Notes under the pieces: model-generated
Databases searched by the model: none
What the model was told of the DNA's origin: nothing
The model's input: the letters and a program-made list of their open reading frames with translations, nothing else
Part shown: positions 1 to 13,000 of the stretch, piece by piece
Layout: the number at the start of each line of letters is the position of its first letter
How positions within the stretch are numbered: the stretch's first letter is position 1
Source: Nymphaea colorata
Lineage: Eukaryota > Streptophyta > Magnoliopsida > Nymphaeales > Nymphaeaceae
Length of the DNA: 64,000 nucleotides
Assembly (NCBI RefSeq): GCF_008831285.2
Contig: NC_045147.1
Coordinates: 5,994,334-6,058,333 of the forward strand
Direction of reading: 5' to 3'
Translations under genes and position numbers: made by a program

Positions 1-945
1 GTCAGATCGAAAGGTCTTAACAGATGCTCCATATTGAGTTTCCACATAAGCAATGAAAGTCTCTATACGGTCTTTCAACAAGTAGACAATCGTGTTACGA
101 GAACAATCATCTATAAAGGTGATAAAATACTGAAAACCATGACAAGAAGGAATCCCTGAAGGCCCCCACACATCAGAATGAATCATGACAAATACCTCAT
201 TCGACCGATGGCTAGACAAAGGGTATGAAGCTCTAACATGTTTGGCCAGGTGACAGACATCACAAGACACCATGGTCATGTCTAACCTGGAACATAAATC
301 AGGAAACAGCTGTCTAAGAAGTCCAAAAGGCAGGTGTCCAAGGCGCTCATGCCAACGGAAAATCAACTAAAGGGAGTCCTCTTTGTGCTTCGTTGCTTGG
401 CTAACTGCCATCATAAGAACCTGAGCAGCCCCCATAGGTAAACGATATAACCCGTCAGAAGCCAGACCAATCCCAATCCTCTTCCCTATCACCAAGTCCT
501 GCATAACACAGCGATCAGCAGAAAAGATAAGTTTGCAATTCAACTCTTTCGTGATCTTGCTAACCGACAAGAGGTTCAAGGGAAAATGGGGAACATGTAG
601 AGCATTGTGGACTAAGAACTTGTTCAAAAGTGAGAGACTCCCTTTCCCAGCCACAGAGATAGATGAACCATCGGCAAGAGAAACATGTTCCTTTCCTGAC
701 GAAAGCTTATACCCATGAAAGACCTTAGGATCGCCGGACATGTGGTGAGTAGCGCCACTGTTGATGATCCAATCGCCCATATGGGAATCCACCATCACGT
801 CGATAGAACACCCAAATTTCTTCCAGAACGACACTGGTGGCGCAGAATGAGAGAGGCTGCAGACGCTGGGGACGACAGCCAGACGACGCAGCTGATGATC
901 CAAGGCGTGAGAGCACTGGGACCGTCGGGAGAAGTCCTCAGGCAC
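1..945 (-). pseudogene. copia protease and integrase N-terminal part, one in-frame stop
   Basis: The protease region contains WIINSGATHHMSG, matching the copia aspartic-protease motif (W-x-x-D-S-G-A-T-x-H-M) but with N in place of the catalytic D, which should inactivate it. Further on come LHVPHFPLNLLSVSKI and the GAG-pre-integrase segment. At 367-369 an in-frame TAG interrupts the frame, which then stays open to position 1. Beyond it are the integrase zinc-finger pieces WHERLGH and CDVC and the core motif HSDVWGPSG, followed by FITFIDDCSR. This would cleave the polyprotein and integrate element DNA. The catalytic N substitution and the stop indicate a dead copy. Upstream, a degenerate zinc-knuckle-like stretch is seen but cannot be confirmed. 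Confidence 0.82.
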
Positions 946-1920
946 AACTCAGCTTTAGGCCTGTCGAAGAGGGCTTCACTTGAAAAATCGTACAAAATCA
1001 TAGACACCTTCAAAAATTCTGAAATTTGAACCACAGCAAGAGCACAAGCCAAGGAGTGGACGCTCCAAATTTGGGCTGAATCCGAGCAGTCTACACTCAG
1101 GTCATTGAGCCTTGAAGTCACAGGTTGTCTGTCGCCTGCTTGAGTTAGACGCCGCCGATTTCTGCCAGATTTCGTCCATCACCTCCAGAATGCCATCTGT
1201 GGTCCGATTGATGTCAAATTAGTGGAGAGGATCTCCTAGATGTTAGGAATCGAATGGCACCAGAATCATCAAAATCCAACGGTCTGATCACCGGAAAAGT
1301 CACCAGAAACAGGGACTGGTCGGCGGCAAAGCAGAACAGTGTCTAATCAAACTTCTTGAGCTCGAAAATCACTCAGCACCGATTGACACAATTCCACTTA
1401 CCTTCGACAGATTGGTTTGTTGGGAAGCGATCAGAATCAAAAACCCCAAATGTTACAGCCGATTGAGCCCTCAATTGAAGCTCGGACAGAAACAGGCTTA
1501 GTAAGGCCTGTTAAAACTGAGTATACAGAATATGGCACGATCGTCTTCAACCGGCCCTCAAATCGGTTCTCCTTCGATCAAATCCGCTGGTAGGTCATCC
1601 ACAAGTCGATGGTGAAGAAGCTCGCAAAGGCAAACCGCCAAGAGTCGACGGTGTCCACCGAAACTTCACAGCGGCAGACGATCACCACTCAAACGGTGGT
1701 CCAATACGAGCACAAACAAAAAACTCAGAACCAAGTGGAGGAGCAGAGGGCAGCTTAGGGCGACAGCAATCTCCGACGTCAATCTGGAGAGGGCAACAAT
1801 CTCAGGCGATGCAGCCAGGCGGCGGTTGTAGTGGCGGCAACGACAGCGGCGGAACAAGAGCAGCAAGTGATGGAAAGGTCAGGGCCGAAACTCTACGACC
1901 GCAAAAAAAAATTCCCAAAC
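946..1920 (-). other. copia leader/gag region, no intact ORF
   Basis: This stretch lies between the primer binding site and the protease, where leader and gag belong. Short frames exist on the minus strand, but none has recognisable gag features over any useful length. It is probably a long leader plus a frameshifted gag. Confidence 0.45.
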
Positions 1921-1938
1921 TCGTTGGCTCTAATACCA
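1921..1938 (-). other. primer binding site (initiator tRNA-Met type)
   Basis: The minus strand reads TGGTATTAGAGCC directly next to the LTR end. This matches the usual plant copia PBS complementary to the 3' end of initiator tRNA-Met (TGGTATCAGAGC) with one change. Confidence 0.8.
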
Positions 1939-2192
1939 TGTAGAAACACGAAAAATAGGAAAAAGAATACGATGAACACGATGTAACGTGGAAAAACCCT
2001 CAACAAGAGACAAAAAACCACAGATGAGGAGGAACTGGTGCCCACTAGCAACCAGACTATCTCTCTCTTAAGATTTCATTCACTCTAAAAAATTAGGGTT
2101 ACAAAGATATAAGTAGAGCCTCAACAGGCCTAAACAGGAGCACCCGCTGGACCGGGTCCAGATCCAAACCCGTACATTAAAACATATCAACA
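1939..2192 (-). repeat. copia 5' LTR, 254 bp
   Basis: On the minus strand it begins TGTTGATATG and ends CTACA, giving the canonical TG..CA termini, and it directly abuts the primer binding site. The partner LTR is outside the window, so age cannot be estimated. The next five bases (2193-2197, attag) would be one side of the target-site duplication. Confidence 0.75.
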
Positions 2193-3337
2193 ATTAGCTC
2201 ATGTGTCTAAACTGTCATCACAAAGAAATTGAATAAGGTCACCTGTAGGCAGGCTGACAAAGAGAGAGAGAGAACTACATACATGCACACACTCAGAAGC
2301 TCTTCACACAGTCATGAATATTGGACATCAAAGCAAACAAGGGACAAACCAACGAGTAACTAGACAAAGTTAACTTACATAAAAGAGATGAAGACTATTT
2401 TCAAACTGCCTATCCAACATTCCAGTCTTCAAGACAAACAAAATAAATAATGATGGTGCCATCAGTCAAATTAACTATACCATTTTTAGGCATAAACATT
2501 AAAGAAGGGAAAAGGTCCATTGTATACACCAGCATCCACACGCAGCATAAGCAGAAGAAAAGTGAAGTTCTTAGCAATACCACCTAAACCTACATGCATC
2601 ATAATGATAAACACTTCCCGTGAGCTAATCCACAATGAAAAATTGACAATTTATGGCGTCATGTTAAAAAATATTGTTTAATACAGAAAAAAGTATGAAA
2701 AAAATAAACCATAAAATAAACATCAATTTCCAAAAAGCATTAAGAGTAATAAGTACCTTTTAATCATCTACACTTTCAACCATGTCAAGATTAGGGACAG
2801 ATGCTGCGAAAAATGGATAAATACAGTGAGACAAACTAAAAACTGTCTTCTATTATATACACAAAAAATGTAATACACAAACATGATCCACTTAGCTTAA
2901 CTGATATGAGATTAATCAAGTTAGAAGTTGACATAACGAGGAGCCATAAGCATTTACGTAGTGAAATGCTCAAATTATGAAGAGGTACAAAAGCCATGTA
3001 CATAACCATACATGCTTTGACAATGGAATGACCATTTAGGAATACGATATAGTTGTTTTAGTTATCCAGTACAAAGTAACAGATGAAAATATTTCTGTCA
3101 TTAGTCGTTTCCTAATGCAATACCAAGCCTTCAATTTGCAGTGATTAGCACATTTAAACTTGGATTACATAAGCAAATGACATGAGGAACAATCTCTCTG
3201 GATGTTGTAAAGGACTATAACATGTATCAAGTTTTCAAAAGTAGAAGATGAAGCATAAATAGAGATTGAATACAAAGATCCAACAGTGACAGTCATTGTG
3301 AAAGCACAATATTAGGAAATTACAGGAGGCTAAATAA
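2193..3337. other. AT-rich spacer, nothing recognised
   Basis: No ORF with family features, no RNA gene and no terminal repeats were found. A short GA run lies near 2263-2272. It could be intergenic or intronic DNA. Confidence 0.4.
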
Positions 3338-3611
3338 TGCAAGAAGAATTAAGATTAACGAATCTTAATCCAACTGCACTCACTACTAAACTGAAACTAA
3401 CTAAAAATCAAGCAAAGATCAAACAAACAAGAAGAACAAAAGAAAACTAACAAACAACTGGCATTTCTTTCAACTGATTGATTCCCCTACAACATGATCC
3501 AACGCCCCTTTATATAGAGAAAGGGATGGACTGCAGATCTAGATCCATTTACAAATACTAAAAATTCTAATTGGATCCAATTACAAAATTTGGTTATGCT
3601 TTCATCTTGCA
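3338..3611 (-). repeat. 3' LTR of the truncated element
   Basis: 274 bp with TGCAAG..CTTGCA ends and a purine tract at its inner edge. It contains a TATA-like stretch (minus strand CTATATAAAGG, near 3511-3521) as expected for U3/R. Confidence 0.6.
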
Positions 3612-5030
3612 TCAGACTCCCCTAGTTGGAGAAAAGTCATCCTCGACGAGTTTAAATCATTCATTCTGCCAAAATGCTTCTTCACCTTAGAGAGTTTGGA
3701 CAAGGTTTGGATCTGGTGAACAAAAGGTCCCATTGTTCTCCTGCGTATGCTAAAGTGGTGGTATGCTCCCTATCTTCTGATGATGATCAAAGTGGCAGCA
3801 TCGTGGCGGCTTTGGAGAAGAAACCCAAGCTTGGATATAATCTATGGGCATCCCCAAATCAGATCCAGTCTCAAATGATGAAACAAACTGATTTTGATCC
3901 CGATTCGAACCCTTATACCTGTGAATCAGGTGATATGGACTCGAATCGGGTCCAAACTCTGATTTGGTTCGAACCAGTCCCATAAGGGACCGGCCCGAAC
4001 CGTCATGCCCTTCGAGATTTTTCTCGAAGCCCCTCGACACATCGGTGGTTTCTCCTTTCCTCAGGCAGAAAGCTAAAGCCGCCGTGGGAGGGAGGGGCAC
4101 CCACCGCCTCCCACCCGTGATGATGGTGGGATAACGGCGACAGTGGGCGTCCGCCCATCAGTCCACCTTCTTCTCCAGGCAGTAAGGTCATAGGCGGTGG
4201 TCAAACAGTTGGAGGCGCCTTTGAATCTCGCCCAATAGTTGCAGAAGGAGCAAAATGGACTCCGTGGGTGCCGGCAGCACTCCCTGCACCACCATCGGCC
4301 GGTGATGTCTGCCACACCTCTCCTTGCCACCCAAAGTGACGGGCAACCCTGATGTTGTAGATGCTTCCTTGGCCGGACAAGGCATCCTCGTCCATTCACC
4401 GGCGTGCAGACCAGTGACGGTCGAATCCACGGCTGAACCCACCGCCTGTTGATGGGAGGAAGACAAAGACGAATGCAAGGGAACTCTGACAGGGAGCCTT
4501 GACGTCGACCGCCAATGGTGCTTCGACAGGAAACCCTTCAACTGATACAAAGTCACGATCCCAATTTTCTCCCAAAACCCCAACTCCTCTCGCAAGGTAA
4601 TCCCGCGACCGTTCGCCTCCAGCAGCTCCCAATGCACCGATGTTGGGGACACGGTTTGCAGCAGGAAATGCCTGGTGATTTTCGTCTTTATTCTGCGCGT
4701 TTTGCAAAACCAAGCAAAGCATTCCTCTGATTTCATCAATATTTCAGGTTACGACAGCAAGATCTTGTCTCATGCAGGTGATTTCGAATCCGTGCTTTGC
4801 CACAGTCTGCTGTAAGTTTTCTTGATTTTCTTCTTAAGACTGCACGATTTCTGCAGGATTTCCTTCATTTACTTTGGATGCAAACTCTACAAAGTCTTTT
4901 TCTGTAGCAACATAATCCTTCTCCCGTTCCATATCTTTTGCATCTTTTACAGCCATGCGCAGGGTAGGAACACACTTTGGGGATGACAGCAAGGTATGTT
5001 GAACTTGGCCTCTCATGTTCGTAAAAACCT
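3612..5030 (-). pseudogene. gag-like remnant of the truncated element
   Basis: Minus-strand frames between 4188 and 5016 are broken by stops and shifts. They include a charged, helix-prone N-terminal stretch (about 4834-5016) and a stretch around 4396-4739. Position directly after the primer binding site suggests gag. I do not recognise a specific family, and the rest of pol is absent. Confidence 0.4.
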
Positions 5031-5048
5031 CGCTCTAATACCAATTAA

Positions 5049-5140
5049 TGCAAGAAGAATTAAGATTAACGAATCCAACTGCATTCACTACTAAACTGAA
5101 ACTAACAAAAACTCAAAAAAACTCAAGCAAAGATCAAGCA
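5049..5140 (-). repeat. truncated 5' LTR copy
   Basis: About 90 bp closely matching the start of the LTR at 3338 (with an 8-bp gap near its beginning), then an abrupt loss of similarity around 5139. Confidence 0.6.
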
Positions 5141-6186
5141 GCAACATAAAATAGTAAAGTCAGCAATCAGCATACATAGATGGCCTTATGAACAAGGGCA
5201 CAAGGCAACAGCATGGAACAATATTCTAAATGTGATAACTGCATGGTATTCAATTCAATAAATATCACTTGTTTTCACATCAAACAGCTGCAAACAAGAG
5301 CACCACGGTCCTAGCTTCCCAACATCTAGCAAAAACATGAAAAATGGCATGATAATTTCAGAATGTTTTCAACATATCAAGAAAGCAACAATACTGCCAT
5401 GGAACCTACTTAGCCATTATTAATTTCCAGATTACTGCTTAACCACTCACAATTTCCTCAGTATTTGTTTCATGTAGTTCCTCAAACCTGTCTCCTACCT
5501 TCTACAACATCCCATTTACATTTTTTCATCCAACACCATTGGCTGATAACCAAAATAAACTGCAGCCATCAAAGGCAATATTAAGGCTTGACCCCAAATG
5601 GGATTTTCAAAATTCCCCCAATGTTATAGTGCTACAAGTTAAGGATAGAGAAACAACAAAAAAAAAAGTATCCAGCATCTACAAACCTGTTTTCTAAGCA
5701 GCATCATAGTGTCCCCTGCCAATTTGTGCTAACAAGAAGAAGTAGTGTAAACATATGTACGCATATGCACTAGATGTACTCCATGCATGTACAACTATGT
5801 TCCAAGTATTTATGTGGAAATAGAGTCACCTTCTCGCTCTCTCAAATAATGATGCACCAGGTAGACAGTAAGTACTCAAAAGCGCTAAGTCAAGGAAATG
5901 AAAAAGTGACGAGGTGAGCCAAAAAAACAGTAAATGAAAGAAAAGAAAACGAAGAAGAACTGGAAAGAGAGCAAAAAGAAAATAAAAAAGAACAAAATAC
6001 AAAAAAGGTAAAAGTAGAAAAAAGAAGATAAGAGGAATAAATATTACAATCTTTTTTTTACTTAAGCGCATGAATGGCCCAGCCCAGTTTAGAAGGTAAA
6101 CGGACTACATACATTTTCTACTACATAGGCTAATCAAAGGTGCTAGTTTTGTCTGACACAACTAGGCCCTTAATAGATTTTCTAAC
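5141..6186. other. AT-rich spacer with a purine-rich tract
   Basis: No gene was recognised. About 5935-6035 is almost pure A/G on the plus strand, which produces a spurious hydrophobic frame on the minus strand. Confidence 0.4.
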
Positions 6187-9100
6187 GTATTTTGTTTATC
6201 ACCAATAAGCATCCAAAAGTTGATTCCAGCCTTCCGAAGCAGATCGATTGTTCCAGGAACACCTTCCAGCAATGACATCCAAAAGAAAACGATGACAATC
6301 TACTTAAGTCAAACCAGAAGGAAAGCTCTCGCACGAAACAATACCCCCTAGAGAAGGAAAAAGGGAATCACCTGCAGACGGTCTTCAATTGCAGCAACTC
6401 CAAGAACCTCAAGATTGTGTTCCAAACCTATCAAGAATATATATAGTTAATAAATAATACAGCACAACTGAAACTTAAATGCAACAGCACATGCCAACTA
6501 GAAAGAATGCATGCAAAATACTCTAGGGAGACCAAAAGCATGGCCAATAGACAAGCCATTCCTAAGTAGCGACATGTTGGTCCATTCATTGGAACATTCA
6601 AGCTCGACAACAACCTCATCTATAGAGCCCTAATTTGGCCCCCAGAGCCTACAATGAGTTGGATGAACTTCACGTACATCTAAAGTGCCAATGATTAGGT
6701 AAAACAAGACATTTGACAATTATAACCTACAATAAAAACTTGATTTTGAAGTACAAGATCAAACTCTCGTGCAACATGAATCGGCTTTTCCAAAACCACT
6801 GTACATCCACAAGAACACTGATGAGTTGGGCTTTAAACATTGACATCAGCTGCATGAATCAGAAGATACTGATAATGTAAAAAAAAAAAAAAAACTAGTG
6901 ATAAAAAAGTTAAAAGCTAACGACTCTTTCAAACCCTTTCCTAAGCAAAACATAAAAGAGAAATAAAAAAAACTACTGCCTAGCCTTCACAAGAAAACAA
7001 ATTGTGATGGGAACATGGAAAGGGGAAGATGGAAAATTCATTACACTCAGCATGAGTGGAATATGTTTGAGGGGTTTCATCGACTCTATGAATGGACTAA
7101 CGGTTTGGTAATAAAAAGGACAACATTTTTCAAAAACAGAGAGGGGCTGAGAGTTCCTAATATGCCCATGAAGTCAGGAAACATTACAAAAGATGTCAAC
7201 TGTTTACTTTTAAATAGTTTATAAATCATCAATTTAAATCATAAGCAGAAAATGCTCGTGTTGTGCAAATGATATGGCTTTCATTTACCCTCAATACCGT
7301 ACAAGCATCGAGATTCATTTCGCATCAATGTTGTTGAATCTCAAGAAGGGTAGCATTTAAATTTCCAAAAAAAATGAACATAAAGTAATCGTCCTCAATG
7401 TCTTAGGAAATCAAAAAGAAGAGCAGATATTGACCCAAGGATCGCACATCCAGGAAAGATTGTCGCATTCCATATCCTTAGAGTTCAGCCTTCATGCCAT
7501 TTATTTCTTGACAGGCACCTTTTTTGTTTTTCTTGGGTTTGCTTCTTTTTCTTCCTTTTTTTTCTGCATTTGGGTTTTTGCCTTTTCATTTTTTCTTGCT
7601 TTTGATTTTCTTTTTCAGGCCGACCTTCACCTTTGAGGGAATACCTCACCACCCCATAGGCTACTACGAAACTCCACCGCTTTGGCAGTCAGGTGTAGTT
7701 TTGTCACATATCAACCCGTTTCACCTTGCGGGTTTTCAACATGCCAAAAGTACATAAGTCATTATCTTCGTGGTATAGACATAAATCACCTATATGCCTA
7801 CCCGGTACTCTTGATTATTAACCCAGATGAACAACTACACAAGCCCCGAGCCCATCTCTCAACTCTTATTTTGCTACCTGCCAATATTTTATAAGACATT
7901 ATGGCTTCTCTCTTAGGATATTTTCCTGCTAAACCCTTACAGACACTTGATCACTAGAGTCAATAGCATCTCCTAGTCTTGACTTTCTCAGCTTCATAGG
8001 ATTTTGCCAGATTGACTCTCTTAATGATTGACAACAAAAAAAACTTGAAAGTTTCCTTTTGCTTGGGCAGGTAGTAAGAACAAAACGAAGGCATATCATT
8101 CCTTGATAAGACACTTTTAAAATGTTTTTAGGCACAATAAAAAATTTTCTCTTTTAAAAAAATACTTGACATCAAATGGCATATCACCTAGAAGTAGGAG
8201 CTCTCTTCTACCAAAAGAGGAGTTTTTATGAAACCAGACTGATTTGTTGGGTAGAAGAAGAACTCCATATGGTCTCCTATAGAAGTAGGGAATATCTAAC
8301 TATCCAATTCAAAAATCGAACTATCGAATTCAAAAATCAAATACAAACCATCTATTCTACTCTATCCCCACCTATCTAATCACTCCTTCCTCGCACCTTA
8401 TGCTAAATAAATCAAGAATTCAAGCAAAAAAAATAAAATAGTTTAAAAGAACATAAACACGTCCTAAAAACAAAGAAGTGAACCTATATTTACTAAGTTG
8501 AACCCTTACCAACTATAAGATACAAAATTTCACTAAAAAAAATGAACAACAACAAAGCAAACCTTTCCACCAATGTCGTGTGAGTTTAATGACTAAAGAT
8601 CCAAAATTCTAAAAAAAATGAAGACTACTAAATAATATTGCAAATCCAACCTAATTGGTCCAACTGAAAACTGGTGGCCATTTTACATATGCCAAAGAAG
8701 TTTTAGATACAAAAAAAACAAAAAAACAAAAATTTTTGAAGGTCATTTTTATATTTGAAAACGATTTTTAATTTGGTGAAAATTCTATGAGAAACATAGG
8801 ACAACAGCTACAATTCCTAGTCTACTTCAAAAACGATCCTACAAATAAAAGTTCAATGTTCTCCAGTAAAAAAAATGATTTTAGCACGTCAAAAAACAGA
8901 AATAAACACTCAATTGAACAATCACACCCACACCAGGCACTCGTATCCATACCAATGTAACATAAGTATCCATGCAACATGGTATATACTACTCATGCCA
9001 TTCATACGAATAACCGTACTTCTGATGAACATAGATGTGCATCTTTTTGAAAGTACTCCTCAAAACCTGCAGCAAAAGAAATGCAGACATAAAACCGATA

Positions 9101-9842
9101 GCTTATTTTATGAGGCACAATTGGCTGATATGGCCTACATGCAGCTCAACTAAAGTTAAAAAAAAAGTTGTGTGACAAAGTTTGCACCTTTGGCTCTAAG
9201 GTGCTTATTCGCAATGTAGGCAACACCCTTTCCAAGCTCCTTGCAACTTCATCTTCTGTCCTCCCATTTATTAACAGAAGCTGTCCTTTTGGCTCTGCAT
9301 GATCTAACCGACATAAGTTCTACTACCATTTGATAGCTTATGCACAACAAAGTAGTTTGTAATAGAAAGCACAAGAAATAGGCCGGATCAAGTCCAACAG
9401 AAACAACATCAGCAAGTTTATCAAAAGGAACCATACTATTAGATCTGGATGCTAGCAGTATTCCTATTATCTTTCTCACGTATGCCTACACCATCTGTGC
9501 AGGCCTGAGTCTCCACCAACAGCAGCACATAAAAGGATCAAGGGCGTCTTCCGTTCATCCACATATTGAAGATCTTGTGTGAAGGAAGAAAAGACAACTA
9601 AGACCACATTCTGATCACATCCACATACAGCTTGCACACAGAAGAAAGTTTATGATCTTATATAGTAAAAGATTATTAATTTTCTTTTCGAAAGTTATCA
9701 AATGCCAAAAAGAGAAAACATTTCAGCTCTTTGTGACAATCTGCCTTGATGAGACAAAGTGACTTGGGCTCGTGAGAAAAGAAGAATGAAGCATGACTAA
9801 CCAGGAGAAATTAGGTTGCAAGATAGCGCTATCTGAATGGTT
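6187..9842 (-). repeat. Array unit 1
   Basis: Minus-strand exon remnants: partial exon b 6187-6266 (array edge), exon a 6372-6427, exon c 9188-9294. Unit-specific changes: the conserved MLTGDK motif reads MLIGDK, and exon c has VLPTLR where the other units have VLLTLR. Otherwise the unit holds AT-rich, intron-like DNA with a plus-strand T-rich tract near 7520-7616. Confidence 0.9.
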
Positions 9843-10082
9843 GTATTTTGTTTATCACCAGTAAGCATCCAAAAGTTGATTCCAGCCTTCCGAAGCAGAT
9901 CGATTGTTCCAGGAACACCTTCCAGCAATGACATCCAAAAGAAAACGATGACAATCTACTTAAGTCAAACCAGAAGGAAAGCTCTCGCACGAAACAATAC
10001 CCCCTAGAGAAGGAAAAGGGAATCACCTGCAGACGGTCTTCAATTGCAGCAACTCCAAGAACCTCAAGACTGTGTTCCAAAC
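9188..10082 (-). pseudogene. ALA2-like P4-ATPase fragment, exons a, b and c (best complete set)
   Basis: P4-ATPases flip aminophospholipids across endomembranes; plant ALA2 is the family member whose sequence this most resembles (recognised from memory, not searched). Exon a 10027-10082, exon b 9802-9922 and exon c 9188-9294 encode the part of the cytoplasmic P-domain around the TGDK hinge. Donor sites read CAG|GTGATT, CCTG|GTTAGT and AAAG|GTGCAA. Acceptors of a and c read GATAG and TGCAG. The expected acceptor of exon b reads TTGCTG|GAAGGTG, lacking AG, in all units with this site. The phosphorylated DKTGT exon, membrane helices and C-terminus are absent. The same set recurs at about 3.655-kb intervals. 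Confidence 0.8.
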
Positions 10083-13000
10083 CTATCAAGAATATATATA
10101 GTTAATAAATAATACAGCACAACTGAAACTTAAATGCAACAGCACATGCCAACTAGAAAGAATGCATGCAAAATACTCTAGGGAGACCAAAAGCATGGCC
10201 AATAGACAAGCCATTCCTAAGTAGCGACATGTTGGTCCATTCATTGGAACATTCAAGCTCGACAACAACCTCATCTATAGAGCCCTAATTTGGCCCCCAG
10301 AGCCTACAATGAGTTGGATGAACTTCACGTACATCTAAAGTGCCAATGATTAGGTAAAACAAGACATTTGACAATTATAACCTACAATAAAAACTTGATT
10401 TTGAAGTACAAGATCAAACTCTCGTGCAACATGAATCGGCTTTTCCAAAACCACTGTACATCCACAAGAACACTGATGAGTTGGGCTTTAAACATTGACA
10501 TCAGCTGCATGAATCAGAAGATACTGATAATGTAAAAAAAAAAAAAAAAACTAATGATAAAAAAGTTAAAAGCTAACGACTCTTTCAAACCCTTTCCTAA
10601 GCAAAACATAAAAGAGAAATAAAAAAAACTACTGCCTAGCCTTCACAAGAAAACAAATTGTGATGGGAACATGGAAAGGGGAAGATGGAAAATTCATTAC
10701 ACTCAGCATGAGTGGAATATGTTTGAGAGGTTTCATCTACTCTATGAATGGACTAACGGTTTGGTAATAAAAAGGACAACATTTTTCAAAAACAGAGAGG
10801 GGCTGAGAGTTCCTAATATGCCCATGAAGTCAGGAAACATTACAAAAGATGTCAACTGTTTACTTTTAAATAGTTTATAAATCATCAATTTAAATCATAA
10901 GCAGAAAATGCTCGTGTTGTGCAAATGATATGGCTTTCATTTACCCTCAATACCGTACAAGCATCGAGATTCATTTCGCATCAATGTTGTTGAATCTCAA
11001 GAAGGGTAGCATTTAAATTTCCAAAAAAAATGAACATAAAGTAATCGTCCTCAATGTCTTAGGAAATCAAAAAGAAGAGCAGATATTGACCCAAGGATCG
11101 CACATCCAGGAAAGATTGTCGCATTCCATATCCTTAGAGTTCAGCCTTCATGCCATTTATTTCTTGACAGGCACCTTTTTTGTTTTTATTGGGTTTGCTT
11201 CTTTTTCTTCCTTTTTTTCTGCATTTGGTTTTTTGCCTTTTCATTTTTTCTTGCTTTTGATTTTCTTTTTCAGGCCGACCTTCACCTTTGAGGGAATACC
11301 TCACCACCCCATAGGCTACTACGAAACTCCACCGCTTTGGCAGTCAGGTGTAGTTTTGTCACATATCAACCCGTTTCACCTTGCGGGTTTTCAACATGCC
11401 AAAAGTACATAAGTCATTATCTTCGTGGTATAGACATAAATCACCTATATGCCTACCCGGTACTCTTGATTATTAACCCAGATGAACAACTACACAAGCC
11501 CCGAGCCCATCTCTCAACTCTTATTTTGCTACCTGCCAATATTTTATAAGACATTATGGCTTCTCTCTTAGGATATTTTCCTGCTAAACCCTTACAGACA
11601 CTTGATCACTAGAGTCAATAGCATCTCCTAGTCTTGACTTTCTCAGCTTCATAGGATTTTGCCAGATTGACTCTCTTAATGATTGACAACAAAAAAAACT
11701 TGAAAGTTTCCTTTTGCTTGGGCAGGTAGTAAGAACAAAACGAAGGCATATCATTCCTTGATAAGACACTTTTAAAATGTTTTTAGGCACAATAAAAAAT
11801 TTTCTCTTTTAAAAAAATACTTGACATCAAATGGCATATCACCTAGAAGTAGGAGCTCTCTTCTACCAAAAGAGGAGTTTTTATGAAACCAGACTGATTT
11901 GTTGGGTAGAAGAAGAACTCCATATGGTCTCCTATAGAAGTAGGGAATATCTAACTATCCAATTCAAAAATCGAACTATCGAATTCAAAAATCAAATACA
12001 AACCATCTATTCTACTCTATCCCCACCTATCTAATCACTCCTTCCTCGCACCTTATGCTAAATAAATCAAGAATTCAAGCAAAAAAATAAAATAGTTTAT
12101 AAGAACATAAACACGTCCTAAAAACAAAGAAGTGAACCTATATTTACTAAGTTGAACCCTTACCAACTATAAGATACAAAATTTCACTAAAAAAATGAAC
12201 AACAACAAAGCAAACCTTTCCACCAATGTCGTGTGAGTTTAATGACTAAAGATCCAAAATTCAAAAAAAAATGAAGACTACTAAATAATATTGCAAATCC
12301 AACCTAATTGGTCCAACTGAAAACTGGTGGCCATTTTACATATGCCAAAGAAGTTTTAGATACAAAAAAAAACAAAAAAACAAAAATTTTTGAAGGTCAT
12401 TTTTATATTTGAAAACGATTTTTAATTTGGTGAAAATTCTATGAGAAACATAGGACAACAGCTACAATTCCTAGTCTACTTCAAAAACGATCCTACAAAT
12501 AAAAGTTCAATGTTCTCCAGTAAAAAAAAATGATATTAGCACGTCAAAAAACAGAAATAAACACTCAATTGAACAATCACACCCACACCAGGCACTCGTA
12601 TCCATACCAATGTAACATAAGTATCCATGCAACATGGTATATACTACTCATTCCATTCATACGAATAACCGTACTTCTGATGAACATAGATGTGCATCTT
12701 TTTGAAAGTACTCCTCAAAACCTGTAGCAAAAGAAATGCAGACATAAAACCGATAGCTTATTTTATGAGGCACAATTGGCTGATATGGCCTACATGCAGC
12801 TCAACTAAAGTTAAAAAAAAAGCTGTGTGACAAAGTTTGCACCTTTGGCTCTAAGGTGCTTATTCGCAATGTAAGCAACACCCTTTCCAAGCTCCTTGCA
12901 ACTTCATCTTCTGTCCTCCCATTTATTAACAGAAGCTGTCCTTTTGGCTCTGCATGATCTAACCGACATAAGTTCTACTACCATTTGATAGCTTATGCAC

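Larger units (their letters stand above)
1..2192 (-). mobile_element. Ty1/copia retrotransposon, 5' part, cut by window start
   Basis: Read on the minus strand, the order is 5' LTR (1939-2192), primer binding site, a long leader/gag-like stretch (about 945-1920), then protease and the start of integrase (945 down to 1). This is the Ty1/copia order, in which integrase precedes reverse transcriptase. Reverse transcriptase, RNase H and the 3' LTR lie outside the window. The coding part is nearly intact apart from one in-frame stop. The gag region gave no recognisable domain, so it is either diverged or broken. Confidence 0.85.
3338..5140 (-). mobile_element. truncated, probably non-autonomous LTR retrotransposon
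   Basis: Two direct copies of a sequence starting TGCAAGAAGAATTAAG occur at 3338 and 5049. The left copy runs to CTTGCA at 3611 (274 bp; its termini TGCAAG and CTTGCA mirror each other). Next to it is a minus-strand polypurine stretch, AGGGGAGTC. Just inside the right copy, minus-strand TTGGTATTAGAGCG (5031-5044) resembles a tRNA-Met primer binding site. The right LTR diverges after about 90 bp, so the 5' LTR is truncated. The 1.4-kb interior holds gag-like minus-strand frames but no protease, reverse transcriptase or integrase. Confidence 0.65.

Noticed and set aside
4073-4399. Overlapping minus-strand frames of about 60-180 codons
   Set aside because: These are shadow frames of a gag-like remnant. 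No frame has a recognised domain, so none is called as a separate gene.
6600-6850. Minus-strand open patch in each unit (around VVLEKPIHVAREF) that looks mildly protein-like
   Set aside because: Short, bounded by stops, no convincing splice borders, and not recognisable as ALA2 or another family. Kept as intron-like sequence.
7430-7757. Plus-strand frames repeated in every array unit (T-rich tract followed by a short open stretch)
   Set aside because: They are conserved only because the units are near-identical. The Phe/Leu-rich peptides come from a T-rich tract and show no family features.
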